A DNA stretch of 64,000 nt from Gemmatimonadota bacterium (GTDB lineage: Bacteria; Gemmatimonadota; Gemmatimonadetes; Longimicrobiales; Gaopeijiaceae): NCBI GenBank assembly GCA_030430625.1, contig JAUIKL010000003.1, positions 17,287 to 81,286 on the forward strand, given 5' to 3'. Both the position numbers and the translations under genes were made by a program. Numbering within the stretch: the first letter of the stretch is position 1; each line of letters begins with the position of its first letter. Shown here piece after piece: positions 43,959 to 52,917 of the stretch. The notes below the pieces were generated by a model. The model was given only the letters and a program-made list of their open reading frames with translations. It was not told the origin of the DNA and made no database searches.

Positions 43959-46637
43959 CTACCGGAACTGGTACTGCAGCGTCACGGTCGCATACGGGCC
44001 GTACTGCTCCCACTGGAGGAGCCGGGCCGAGTCGAGGCTCGGATCTCCGAGGTACTGATGCTCCTCGTTGGCCGTCAGTCCGTTCACCTGTCCGCTCACG
44101 ACGAGCCGGTCGGAGATGGACTTGGTCACGGACAGGTCGAGCTGGAACTCCGCGTCGAAGTAGACGTCGTTGTGCTCCGCATCCCCGACTCCGATCAACA
44201 GCGCATCCCGGTAGTTGCCGGCCACGACGAACGAGAGGCCGAGCCCTGCGTTGTCGTAGAGGATGGAGAGGTTACCGGTATGCTCGGGGCTGTTCGTCAA
44301 CGGAAGCATGCGTCCGCCGACCTCGCCTTCGGAGTGTGTGTAGTTGTAGTTCCCGAAGAGGCTGAAGTCCGCGAGCGCGGGCGCGATTCCGGACAGCCGC
44401 TGGTTGAAGGCGAACTCGACCCCGAAGTACGAGGCCGTGCCGTCACCCATGACCTTCTGCGTGGCCTCGTAGACGTCGGTGCCGATCGTCTCGTTGAAGC
44501 GCCGGGTCGTCTGGAAGGCGCGGAAGCGCTTGTAGAACACACCCGCGCTCACCATGCCGAGACGCGACGTGTACCGCTCGTACATGAAGTCGAGGTTGTC
44601 GGCCGTACGCGGCTCGAGATCGGGGTTGCCGTAGCTGATCGTGAGTTCGTCCTCGTCGACCACCCGGCGGGGCACGAGGTCCTGGTACCTCGGGCGAGCG
44701 AGTCCCGTGGTGTACGCCAGGCGGATGTTGCTCCGGTCGTCCGGGCGGATCGTCAGGTGGACGGACGGCATGAAGTTGCCGTACCCACCGGACCCCGTCA
44801 GAGGCGCCGACTCCGTTTCGGGGTTCGGCTGCTGGTACTCGGTCGACGTGTCCTCGTAGCGACCACCGAGCAACACGGACACGCTCGCGGACGGGTTGAT
44901 CGTGGCCATGGCGTAGACCGACGCCACGTCCTCGGTCGCCTCGTAGTCGTCGGTGACGTTGCGCTCGTCCCCCCAGTCGGTCAGCAACGGCTGCAGCGCT
45001 GCTCCGTCGTAGCGCACGTCTTCGAACCCGAACTCGCCCTCGCCCAACGTGGACGGCTGGGAGAAGCTCGTCATCTGGAAGCGTACCCGATCGAACGACA
45101 CGTCCTTCCGGAGGAACTTCCCGCCGAATTGAACCGTGCTCCGACTCCCGCCCATCGAGAACGGCACGGTGAAGTTCGTCTGGAACGAGGCATCCTGGTC
45201 GCGCTTCAGCATGTCGTCCCAGCGAATTCGATTCAGGGTCGGGGCGTCCGCACCCGTGAAGGTCGTGGTCCCGTCGAAGCCCTTGATCTGGTCGTTCGAG
45301 AACTGATCGAGTGGGACGTCCCGCTGGTAGCGGAGGTACGTCCGGTCGGGTAGCTCCTCGGTCGACCGAATCCATGCGCCTTTGTAGTCGATCAGGACCG
45401 AGCCGAGGTCGTGGCTCCCGCCCGCCATGAAGAGCGCGACGCGCTGGTCTTCGAGGCGGTTCCGGGTCTCACGCGTCTCTTCACCGTCGTCGATGTTGAA
45501 GTCGACCAGGCGGCGCACTTCATCGTCGAGGTAGACGTTGTAGCTCGCGGTCCCGTAGACCTCGCTGCCGACTGCGGGGACGAAGTCCAGGGTGGCGCTC
45601 CCACCGAACCGCTGGCGGTGAACGTCGTAGTCGTTCGTGTGCTGGGCGAAGATGACGTCGTCGATCGAGCCGTCTCCGTCGTCGTATTCGAACTCGCGCA
45701 GCTTGGAGTCGCGGGCGGTCTTGAAGTAGGCGCCGTCGAGCAGAAGGCCGAAGCGACCGTCCGTCGAGCGAGTCCCGAAGATCCCGGCGAAGTCCTGGAT
45801 GTCCGAGCCCAGCGTGTTGAAGTCCGACGTCTGGTCGTTGAGGCCGAAGCCGGCGCTGAGGGAACCGACGCCGCCCTGGGGCGCGCGTCGAAGACCGAAG
45901 TTGACGACGCCTCCGACGGCGTCGGCGTCCATGTTCGGCGAGATCGCCTTCACGACCTCGATTTCGCCGAGGAGCGAGTTGTTGATGAGGTCGAGACCGA
46001 CGCTGCGCTGACCGTCGGCTTCATCGGGGGCGGGGATGCGGATTCCGTTGATCGTCAGCGAGTTGTACTCCTGGTCGACGCCGCGGATCTGCACGTACTC
46101 ACCCTCACCCTGATCCCGGTCCACGGAGATCCCGGGCAGGCGGCGGACGGTCTCGGCCGCGTTCCGGTCCGGGAACCGGTTGAAGAGCTCCTCCGAGACG
46201 ACGTTGGTGATCTGAAGGGAGGTTCTCTGGCGCTGCAGGGCCTCTGCCTGACCTCGGGTGGCGGCACCGTACACCACGACGCCGTCCAGCTCGACCGCGC
46301 TGACCTCCATGCGGATCGACCGCTCGGCCGTCTCACCCGCGCGAACCGTCACCGGCTGCCGGACATCGGTGTAGCCGACGTACGATACGATCAACTCGTG
46401 CGTGCCGACCGGTACGCGGTTCAGGGCGAAGGCGCCCGTGCTGTTCGACAGAGTGCCGACACCGGGCCCCACCAGTCGAAGCTGGGCCGAGGCCAGACCC
46501 GAGCCTCCGGCGGCTTCGACGACGCGCCCGGAGATTGCGCCCGTTTGGGCGGCCGCGGACCCGACCCCGGCTCCGCTCAGAAAGGCGGCGAGCATCCCCG
46601 TGCCGAGGATCGCGCGCAACCGTGAATATCCCATCAT
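43959..46637 (-). CDS. TonB-dependent outer-membrane receptor
   Basis: 892 aa from the first of two adjacent ATGs (46637), with GGAG ten bases upstream; the frame extends to 46928 without conserved sequence. The Sec signal ends SAAAQ. A carboxypeptidase-regulatory-like beta sandwich follows (GAISGRVVEAAGGSGLASAQLRLVG, cut). Then comes the plug domain: RRLPGISVDRDQGEGEYVQIRGVDQEYNSLTINGIRIP, cut, and GGVVNFGLRRAP. The rest is a 22-strand-type barrel ending VTLQYQFR. The plug motifs GxxVxIRG and PGI are those of TonB-dependent transporters for large or scarce nutrients such as siderophores or glycans. No binding partner gene is adjacent. The substrate is unknown. Confidence 0.9.
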   Translation of the reverse strand: MMGYSRLRAILGTGMLAAFLSGAGVGSAAAQTGAISGRVVEAAGGSGLASAQLRLVGPGVGTLSNSTGAFALNRVPVGTHELIVSYVGYTDVRQPVTVRAGETAERSIRMEVSAVELDGVVVYGAATRGQAEALQRQRTSLQITNVVSEELFNRFPDRNAAETVRRLPGISVDRDQGEGEYVQIRGVDQEYNSLTINGIRIPAPDEADGQRSVGLDLINNSLLGEIEVVKAISPNMDADAVGGVVNFGLRRAPQGGVGSLSAGFGLNDQTSDFNTLGSDIQDFAGIFGTRSTDGRFGLLLDGAYFKTARDSKLREFEYDDGDGSIDDVIFAQHTNDYDVHRQRFGGSATLDFVPAVGSEVYGTASYNVYLDDEVRRLVDFNIDDGEETRETRNRLEDQRVALFMAGGSHDLGSVLIDYKGAWIRSTEELPDRTYLRYQRDVPLDQFSNDQIKGFDGTTTFTGADAPTLNRIRWDDMLKRDQDASFQTNFTVPFSMGGSRSTVQFGGKFLRKDVSFDRVRFQMTSFSQPSTLGEGEFGFEDVRYDGAALQPLLTDWGDERNVTDDYEATEDVASVYAMATINPSASVSVLLGGRYEDTSTEYQQPNPETESAPLTGSGGYGNFMPSVHLTIRPDDRSNIRLAYTTGLARPRYQDLVPRRVVDEDELTISYGNPDLEPRTADNLDFMYERYTSRLGMVSAGVFYKRFRAFQTTRRFNETIGTDVYEATQKVMGDGTASYFGVEFAFNQRLSGIAPALADFSLFGNYNYTHSEGEVGGRMLPLTNSPEHTGNLSILYDNAGLGLSFVVAGNYRDALLIGVGDAEHNDVYFDAEFQLDLSVTKSISDRLVVSGQVNGLTANEEHQYLGDPSLDSARLLQWEQYGPYATVTLQYQFR

Positions 46638-46881
46638 GCGTTCATTGCTCCATGCAAGCTTCGTGTTCGAGGCCCTGTGCGGGACCCGTCGGGGGGAGGC
46701 TAGCCGTCGAGCGCATCGATTCGGGGGCGGATCTGCTACGGCTCCGAAACGACTCTCGGAGGGCAGGGTCACGGCCGTGTATCGGTTTCGTGTGTGCCCC
46801 GGATCGGCGGTTGTTCGTCGGCGGCACCATGGTGATCCTGACGGCGTCGTTCGCTGAACCACCCCCGGTCGCGAGGTACTC

Positions 46882-49179
46882 GTGTCCATCCGGCCCACCG
46901 CTCTACTCCGCCTCGTAGCCACCGTCATCGCCCTCTTCTCGGCCTCGACGTCTCACGGGGCCGGCCAATCGCTGCACGGAGATCGAGTCCTGATCGTCGT
47001 CGTGGATGGCCTCCGGCCGGACTACATCACCCCCGACCTGATGCCGCGCCTCGATGGCCTGGCCGAGTCGGGGGTGCGCGGTCTGCGCCACCACGCGGTC
47101 TTCCCGACGGTCACCCGTGTGAACGGGCCTGCGATCTTCACGGGCACGGCGCCGGGAAGGCACGGTCTGTTGGGTAACTCGGTGTATCTCCCCGAGGTCG
47201 ATCCGCGAAGAGTGCTCGATGCCAGCTCGGCCTTCGACCTGCAGGAAGTGCACGCATCGACCGGCGGGCAGCTGCTGACGGTCCCGTCACTCGGTGAACT
47301 CCTGGAGGCGCGAGGGCTGACGTTCTTCGCCGCTTCGTCGGGCTCCGCCGGCTCGGGCATGTTGATGAATCACACGGGAGCGGGGGCGGGTCTGGTCCAC
47401 CACTCCCTGACGATCCCGGATACGCTGGGACCCGTAGTCCGCCGGCTTCTCGGCCCCGTGCCGGGCGCGCCTGGCGACGGAGCCCAGACGGCGCTCGCCG
47501 CGCGGGCTATCGACGCCGTGTTGGAGATCGGCATCGACCGGGCCGACGCCGACGTCCTCGCCGTCTGGCTGACCGAGCCGGACAACACCGCACACGCGTT
47601 CGGAATCGGGGCGCCCGAGACCGAGGAGGTGTTGCGGGCCGTCGATGCCGAGATCGGGCGGTTGGTCGATGGATTGGAGGCACGGGGCCTGCTGGCCCGG
47701 ACCAACGTTCTGCTGACTTCGGACCACGGCTTCTCCACCCGCGTAGGCGGCGCGTCCATCACGGACCTGGTCGTCGGGGCAGGCCTCAAGGAGAGTGACG
47801 ATTCGCGGGACGTGGTCGTCGCGGGCGGGGCGATCCATGTGAACGAGGGAGGGTCGGCGCGCGTGGAGGCGATCGCTCGCGTACTCCAGGCGTCCCCGGA
47901 CATCGGGCCCGTGTTCAGTCGGAGTTCGGCTCCTGGCTCCACGGCCGGGGTCGTGCCGGGAACGGTGTCCTTCGACGCGATCGGTTGGGAGCACGAGCGG
48001 TCGGCGGACCTCCTGGCCGCAGCCGCCTGGTCGGACGACGAGAATGCACACGGGTGGGCGGGGGTCGTCCACGCCGGAGGAGTCGGGGGACACGGAAGTG
48101 CTTCCGACTTCGACTTGAGGGCATCCTTCGTGGCCTTCGGTCCCGACATCGGGCGCGGCGTGGTCAGTGATGTCCCCACCGGTAATATCGACATCGCGCC
48201 GACGACCCTGGCCCTGCTCGGCGCGCGCCCTGCGGATACCGACGGCCGCGTCTTGTCCGAAATCTTTGCCGGAGGGCCCCTTCCCGAGACGGTGCACTCG
48301 GAGATGGCCCACGTCACCGCGGCGGCGATGGTGGATGGGACGCGCTACGACCTCACCGTGCGTCGCCAGCGCGTCGGGGAAACCGTCTACATCGAGGGAA
48401 CGACGGTGCTGCGGTCGGAGGCCGCCCGCTCTCTCGACGAGGTTCGACGCATCGGGTCGGAGCAGGCCCGACAGGCGGTCGCGGTGGACGCCGACCATCT
48501 CTACGCCATCGACAACTTCGCCATCACGAAGCTCGACAAGACGACCGGGGAGGTCGTCGACGCATGGAAGGGCGAGGACGGGGGCGAAGTGATCCACCTG
48601 AACAGTGGCATCGTCCGCGACGGTGTCCTCTACGCCGCCCACTCGAACTACCCGGACGTCCCGATGGTGAGTTCGATCGAGATGTGGGACGTCGACGCGA
48701 TGGAGCACATCGGGAGTCGGAGCTTCGGCGTCTTCCAGGGCTCTGCCACCTGGGTCGATCGTCACGACGGTTCGTGGTGGGTCGGCTTTGCCAACTACGA
48801 GGGCCGCGGGGGCCAGCCCGGTCGGGGACCATCATGGACCACGATCGTTCGGTTCGACGACGAGTGGCGCCCGATCGGCGGGTACGTTTTCCCCCCGGTC
48901 ATCGTGGAGCGCTTCCTCGACCGAAGCAACTCCGGCGGGGCGTGGGGTCCCGACGGGAAGCTCTACCTGACCGGCCACGACTGGGCCGAGGTGTACGTCG
49001 CCGAACTACCGGAGGCCGGCTCCGTGCTCCGACTCGTCGAGATCGTCCCGATGCCCGGAGAGGGGCAGGGTATCGCCTGGGATCCGTCCGAGCTCGATGC
49101 TTTCTATGCGATCGTCAGAGATACACGAGAGATCGTCGAGTCCCGATTCCGGACCACCCCGTCCGCCTCCTACCGGTGA
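46882..49179 (+). CDS. Type I phosphodiesterase/phosphatase fused to a beta-propeller-like domain
   Basis: 765 aa from GTG 46882 (ribosome site GCGAGG). Sec signal with ATVIALFSASTSHGAGQ. Residues ~30-480 are the nucleotide pyrophosphatase/phosphodiesterase fold. It has a metal Asp in VVVDGLRPDYIT, nucleophilic Thr in HAVFPTVTRVN, TEPDNTAHAFG and LTSDHGFS for metal binding, and a last His in GVGGHGS. The C-terminal ~250 residues are a beta-propeller-like domain (DKTTGEVVDAWKG, WVDRHDGSWWVGFANYEG, WTTIVRFDDEWRPIGGY, LYLTGHDWAEVYVAEL). The fusion may position the enzyme on a surface ligand. It is divergent from the TonB receptor. Confidence 0.85.
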   Translation: MSIRPTALLRLVATVIALFSASTSHGAGQSLHGDRVLIVVVDGLRPDYITPDLMPRLDGLAESGVRGLRHHAVFPTVTRVNGPAIFTGTAPGRHGLLGNSVYLPEVDPRRVLDASSAFDLQEVHASTGGQLLTVPSLGELLEARGLTFFAASSGSAGSGMLMNHTGAGAGLVHHSLTIPDTLGPVVRRLLGPVPGAPGDGAQTALAARAIDAVLEIGIDRADADVLAVWLTEPDNTAHAFGIGAPETEEVLRAVDAEIGRLVDGLEARGLLARTNVLLTSDHGFSTRVGGASITDLVVGAGLKESDDSRDVVVAGGAIHVNEGGSARVEAIARVLQASPDIGPVFSRSSAPGSTAGVVPGTVSFDAIGWEHERSADLLAAAAWSDDENAHGWAGVVHAGGVGGHGSASDFDLRASFVAFGPDIGRGVVSDVPTGNIDIAPTTLALLGARPADTDGRVLSEIFAGGPLPETVHSEMAHVTAAAMVDGTRYDLTVRRQRVGETVYIEGTTVLRSEAARSLDEVRRIGSEQARQAVAVDADHLYAIDNFAITKLDKTTGEVVDAWKGEDGGEVIHLNSGIVRDGVLYAAHSNYPDVPMVSSIEMWDVDAMEHIGSRSFGVFQGSATWVDRHDGSWWVGFANYEGRGGQPGRGPSWTTIVRFDDEWRPIGGYVFPPVIVERFLDRSNSGGAWGPDGKLYLTGHDWAEVYVAELPEAGSVLRLVEIVPMPGEGQGIAWDPSELDAFYAIVRDTREIVESRFRTTPSASYR

Positions 49180-49198
49180 CGTGAAACTGAGCTCCGCG

Positions 49199-52000
49199 TC
49201 AGCGGCGCCCCCGGAAGGCTCCCCGACCGCGGTCCCCTCCGCCCATCCCGAGTGATCCGAGCCGGTAGTTCACGCGGAGCATCACATAACGTCCGAGGGT
49301 TTCCGCTCTCCGCTCCGAGATGAAGCTGGAGCCGTTGGTGTAGGTGACGCCCTTGTTCTGGTCGAGCAGATCGAAGCCCACCAACTCGATCTCGACCCGG
49401 TCGTCCATGGCCATGCGGGAGACCGATGCCTGGAGCATGGCCACGTTCCGATCACCCTCACCGAAGACGTCTTCGTCGTAGAGCGCCCAGTCGAGTTGGC
49501 TCTGGAGCGTCCAGCCGGCGCCCACGTGCAGCGTCCCATTCGCGTAGAGGCGCTTGTCCAGATACCCCTGGTCGAGCTCGTCGTTGAGTGTGTAGGAGAT
49601 GTCGTTGAAAGAGAGCCTCGCGCCGCCTCGGATTTCGAAAACGTCCTTGTCCCGGTTCTCCAGGCTCACGTCGATGCTGTTCCGCCAGATCCGGCTGTTG
49701 TTCTGGACCTCGTTGAGCAGCTCGACGCCCCGCGTGTGGGCAACGCTGTACTCGATGTCGATGTCCGCGCCGAGCGGGCGGATGGGTCGACCGTAGTTCA
49801 CGCCGAGGTTGGCGGACCAGCTGTGATCGATGTTGACCGGTGTCGTCGTCTGGAACGCGCGGTCGTCGTACACGCGGCTCTGGATGATCTCGTTGTCGAC
49901 GTACGAGAAACGCGCATAGGTGAAGAGGTTCACGAAGGAGAACTGGTCGAAGAACCGGTACTCCGTGTTCAGCGTGTGTGCGTACTCGGGCGTCAGGTTC
50001 GGATTGCCGACGTACGTCCGCGTGGGATTGGTGTTGTCGACGAAGGGCTGAAGCTCGGTCATCGACGGCTCGCGCGTTCGTGTCGTGTAGCGGAACCGAA
50101 GCGTCTTGCTGTCGTCGTACTGCAGTCGGTAGTCGAGGCTCGGCAGGACGTGGGTGAAGCCGTTCTCGATCGTTTGGTCCCGTTCGTGGATCGTGCTCTC
50201 GAGCTTCGATCGCTGGGCCTGGACCCCGAGCACGAGGCGGTGACGCTCCGAGTTGCGGCTGAAGCGAAGGCCACCGCGGTTGTACGCGTACGTCCGATCG
50301 AAGCCCGAGCTGAGCGTCGGGTTGAGGACGGGGTCGCCGCTTCCGAGGTCGAAGACACTTCGCCTGCCGTCTTCGTCGACCGAGTGCCGTTCTCCGAAGA
50401 GTTCGATGACGGACCCGCCGATCGGCTGGGTGATCGACAGCCTCTGGGTCATCTCGAGATTGCGCTCGGAGTCCTCCTGGCTCTGGAGGATGTCGAGAGG
50501 CACCAGGGCTCCGGTGCCGTCCCGGACGAGTGTGGACGACTCCAGGTCCCGAACCGACTCCGGATCGTCCAACTCGGCGGACGCAGTGGCCACGAGGGCA
50601 CGTCCCCCGTCACCGAGGCGCTTCCTCCACGTGAGCGAAGCAGACCCGCCGAAGTCGTCGGAGTCGACGACGTTGGTGCTCGATCCCGAGTTCTGGCGCT
50701 CACCCGCGAGCGTCTCGCTGGAGCTGGCCTGGAGCGTGGTGCGAAGGGCGTTCCCGGCTGAGGCGTTGCCGCGCAGGCGCACATCGTGACCTTCCGAGAA
50801 CTCATACTGCGCGTTGACGTTGAGTCGGTGGCTCGTGTTGTCGGTGGTCTGATCGCTGGCCGACTGCTGGAGCGCCGCGCCCGCCGAGCCGAGGAGCTGC
50901 TGCGAGGTCGTCACCTGGCGCTGGACGTTGTCGAGACCTGTATAGAAGTAGCTCGTCCGGATCCACGTCTCCTCCGAGAAGTCGTGGTTCACGTTGGCGC
51001 CGAGGGCCAGCGTCTCGGTGAAACCGTCGTCGCGCCCGCCCCCGAACTGACCGCCGCCACCGCCGAACTGTCCCCGTCCGCCGCCGCCGCCCACGAACTG
51101 TCCCCAACTGAAGCCGGCCTGGTTCACGTTGTTGGCCCCGCCGAGCAGGGCGAGCTGCGTGTTCGGGCTGAACCGGTTCACGTTGATCGTCTCGTGATAC
51201 CGGGTGCGCCCGACCGGCTGGGCCTCGATGACCGCGGAGGGCTCGAGGCCTCCGCCGAGTCCACCGACGACGGAGCCGAAGTACCCGGAGCGGGCCTCCT
51301 CCCGGAGCTGGAGATTGATCGTCCGCTGCTCCTGACCATCGGCGATCCCCGTGAACTCGGCCATGTCCGATTCGCGGTCGTAGACCTCGATGCTTTCGAT
51401 AGCGTCGGCGGGGAGGTTGCGGGTCGCGATCGTGGGGTCATTGCCGAAGAACTCCCGCCCGTCGACGAGAACGTTCTGCACCTGTTCACCCTGCGCGGTG
51501 ATCGTCCCGTCGGAGTCGATCTCGATGCCGGGAAGGCGCGCGAGCAACTCCTCCACCGATGCGTTTGCTCGTGTCTCGAACGCGTTGGCGTTGTAGGCCA
51601 GCGTGTCGCGGCGGTTGACGAAGGGCACGTGTTCGATGCTGACCACGAGCTCCTCCATGTCGACCGCCATCACATCGAGCTCGATGGTGCCCGCATCGAG
51701 GTCGGAGTCCTCGAGTGAGAAGGGCCGCCGGATGGTTTCGCGTCCGACCATCGTGACCTGGAGGAGGTAGGCGCCGGACGGGACACCGGTCAGGGTGAAG
51801 CGTCCACTCCCGTCGCTCAGCGAGAACTTCGTGAGCACGGAGTCCGGCAGCGCCAGCGCCACGACCATCGCCCCCTCGATGACGGCGCCGTCCGTGCCGG
51901 CAATCCGACCGTGTACGGCGTATGCGTCCTGGGCGTGGAGTGGGGCGGTGGTCGTGAGCGCCCCCCATGCGATGGCGCATGCCGTGAGTGCGCGCCTCAC
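49199..52000 (-). CDS. TonB-receptor-like outer-membrane barrel (OMP_b-brl type)
   Basis: 933 aa from ATG 52000. Signal MRRALTACAIAWGALTTTAPLHAQ. An Ig-like carboxypeptidase-regulatory domain (VHGRIAGTDGAVIEGAMVVAL) is followed by a plug-like domain (VEELLARLPGIEIDSDGTITAQGEQVQNVLVDGREFFGNDP, cut) and a beta barrel. A Gly/Gln-rich loop (VGGGGGRGQFGGGGGQFGGG) lies near residues 300-325, and the C-terminus (DRGRGAFRGRR) is basic instead of the usual aromatic. The start overlaps the GLPGLI-family stop by four bases. This barrel class often forms pairs with GLPGLI proteins. Confidence 0.85.
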   Translation of the reverse strand: MRRALTACAIAWGALTTTAPLHAQDAYAVHGRIAGTDGAVIEGAMVVALALPDSVLTKFSLSDGSGRFTLTGVPSGAYLLQVTMVGRETIRRPFSLEDSDLDAGTIELDVMAVDMEELVVSIEHVPFVNRRDTLAYNANAFETRANASVEELLARLPGIEIDSDGTITAQGEQVQNVLVDGREFFGNDPTIATRNLPADAIESIEVYDRESDMAEFTGIADGQEQRTINLQLREEARSGYFGSVVGGLGGGLEPSAVIEAQPVGRTRYHETINVNRFSPNTQLALLGGANNVNQAGFSWGQFVGGGGGRGQFGGGGGQFGGGRDDGFTETLALGANVNHDFSEETWIRTSYFYTGLDNVQRQVTTSQQLLGSAGAALQQSASDQTTDNTSHRLNVNAQYEFSEGHDVRLRGNASAGNALRTTLQASSSETLAGERQNSGSSTNVVDSDDFGGSASLTWRKRLGDGGRALVATASAELDDPESVRDLESSTLVRDGTGALVPLDILQSQEDSERNLEMTQRLSITQPIGGSVIELFGERHSVDEDGRRSVFDLGSGDPVLNPTLSSGFDRTYAYNRGGLRFSRNSERHRLVLGVQAQRSKLESTIHERDQTIENGFTHVLPSLDYRLQYDDSKTLRFRYTTRTREPSMTELQPFVDNTNPTRTYVGNPNLTPEYAHTLNTEYRFFDQFSFVNLFTYARFSYVDNEIIQSRVYDDRAFQTTTPVNIDHSWSANLGVNYGRPIRPLGADIDIEYSVAHTRGVELLNEVQNNSRIWRNSIDVSLENRDKDVFEIRGGARLSFNDISYTLNDELDQGYLDKRLYANGTLHVGAGWTLQSQLDWALYDEDVFGEGDRNVAMLQASVSRMAMDDRVEIELVGFDLLDQNKGVTYTNGSSFISERRAETLGRYVMLRVNYRLGSLGMGGGDRGRGAFRGRR

Positions 52001-52833
52001 TGTCCGCCCCCCCGCGTCCGGCGGAGTTCCTCGAGCTTCTCTGCGACCATCTCTTCGTACGCTTCTCGGGAGTACACCTCACCTTCGGTCGGGGCCACGA
52101 TGACGCCCTCCGCGACCTCGGAGAGGGATACGGCAGTGGCCGAGTACTGCTCCTTACCACCGTCGACCGATACGACGAGGATCATCCCCGGAAGCCCACC
52201 GAACGATCCGGGGCCCCCCATGATCGGGATCTGAGGCGTGAACCAGGCTTCGATCGTGCGACCCTCGTACTCCGCGGTGGCCTTCTGGGTGAGGTAGCCG
52301 AGGAACTCTGCCTGCTCACCGCTCAGCCTCCACGCGTACTGCGGTCGCTCGCCCTCGATGAGGAAGGCGCGGGTCAGGAACTCGCGCCCCTCCACCGTCG
52401 TGCCGACCGCGAGGTCCGTGTAGACGCCCACGAGTGTCTCGCGGTCTCCCCGAGCGGCCGAACGTTCACGCATCCTTCGCTGGAACGCCTGGGCTCGGTC
52501 TCCACCGCGGCCGCCGGGTCGACCCTCACCAGGCTCGCGCGGGATCGGCTTCATGAGCGAGGCCTTTCCGTCGAAGAGGACGGCCACTTCGCTCGTCCGA
52601 GTCCTCGGGAGGGCGCCGGGCCCTCCGGGCCGACCGCCTCGCTGACCTCGGTCCGGGCCACGCCCTTCGAAGCGGGCGCGCATCTCCTCCGGGATCTCGA
52701 CCTCGACCGAGTGCGTGTACACGATCGTGCCCTCCTGGGCCGATAGCGCCGTCGCGGTCGTGGCACACGCGCCGATCCCGAGTGCGAGGACGAGGAGCGG
52801 GGTGGAGCCGAAGCGTTCGGTAGCGTCTGACAT
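51997..52833 (-). CDS. GLPGLI-family protein
   Basis: 278 aa from ATG 52833. The hydrophobic segment (LLVLALGIGACATTATALSAQ) is a signal peptide with cleavage near SAQ. The family hallmark appears as GGLPGMILVV, preceded by the usual AWFTPQIPIMGGPGSFGG. An Arg/Gly-rich segment (~residues 55-125) of unknown role makes it longer than many relatives. GLPGLI proteins are usually found beside OMP beta-barrel genes, as here, with ATGA overlap. They are thought to belong to an outer-membrane peptide or polymer export/import complex; the function is not established. Confidence 0.85.
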   Translation of the reverse strand: MSDATERFGSTPLLVLALGIGACATTATALSAQEGTIVYTHSVEVEIPEEMRARFEGRGPDRGQRGGRPGGPGALPRTRTSEVAVLFDGKASLMKPIPREPGEGRPGGRGGDRAQAFQRRMRERSAARGDRETLVGVYTDLAVGTTVEGREFLTRAFLIEGERPQYAWRLSGEQAEFLGYLTQKATAEYEGRTIEAWFTPQIPIMGGPGSFGGLPGMILVVSVDGGKEQYSATAVSLSEVAEGVIVAPTEGEVYSREAYEEMVAEKLEELRRTRGGGQ

Positions 52834-52917
52834 GAGCGTCCAGGGGTCGGTGCGTTTCCGTGCACCCTAGATGCAGGGCGGTGCGCCCTCGTTAAGGCAC
52901 ACCGCCCTCGCGGGCTT

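Noticed and set aside
52875..52908. AGGGCGGTG/CACCGCCCT hairpin between GLPGLI and LVIVD genes
   Set aside because: Not called a terminator because no U-tract follows on either strand and it lies upstream of the GLPGLI gene's end; could be a pause or 3' stability element.
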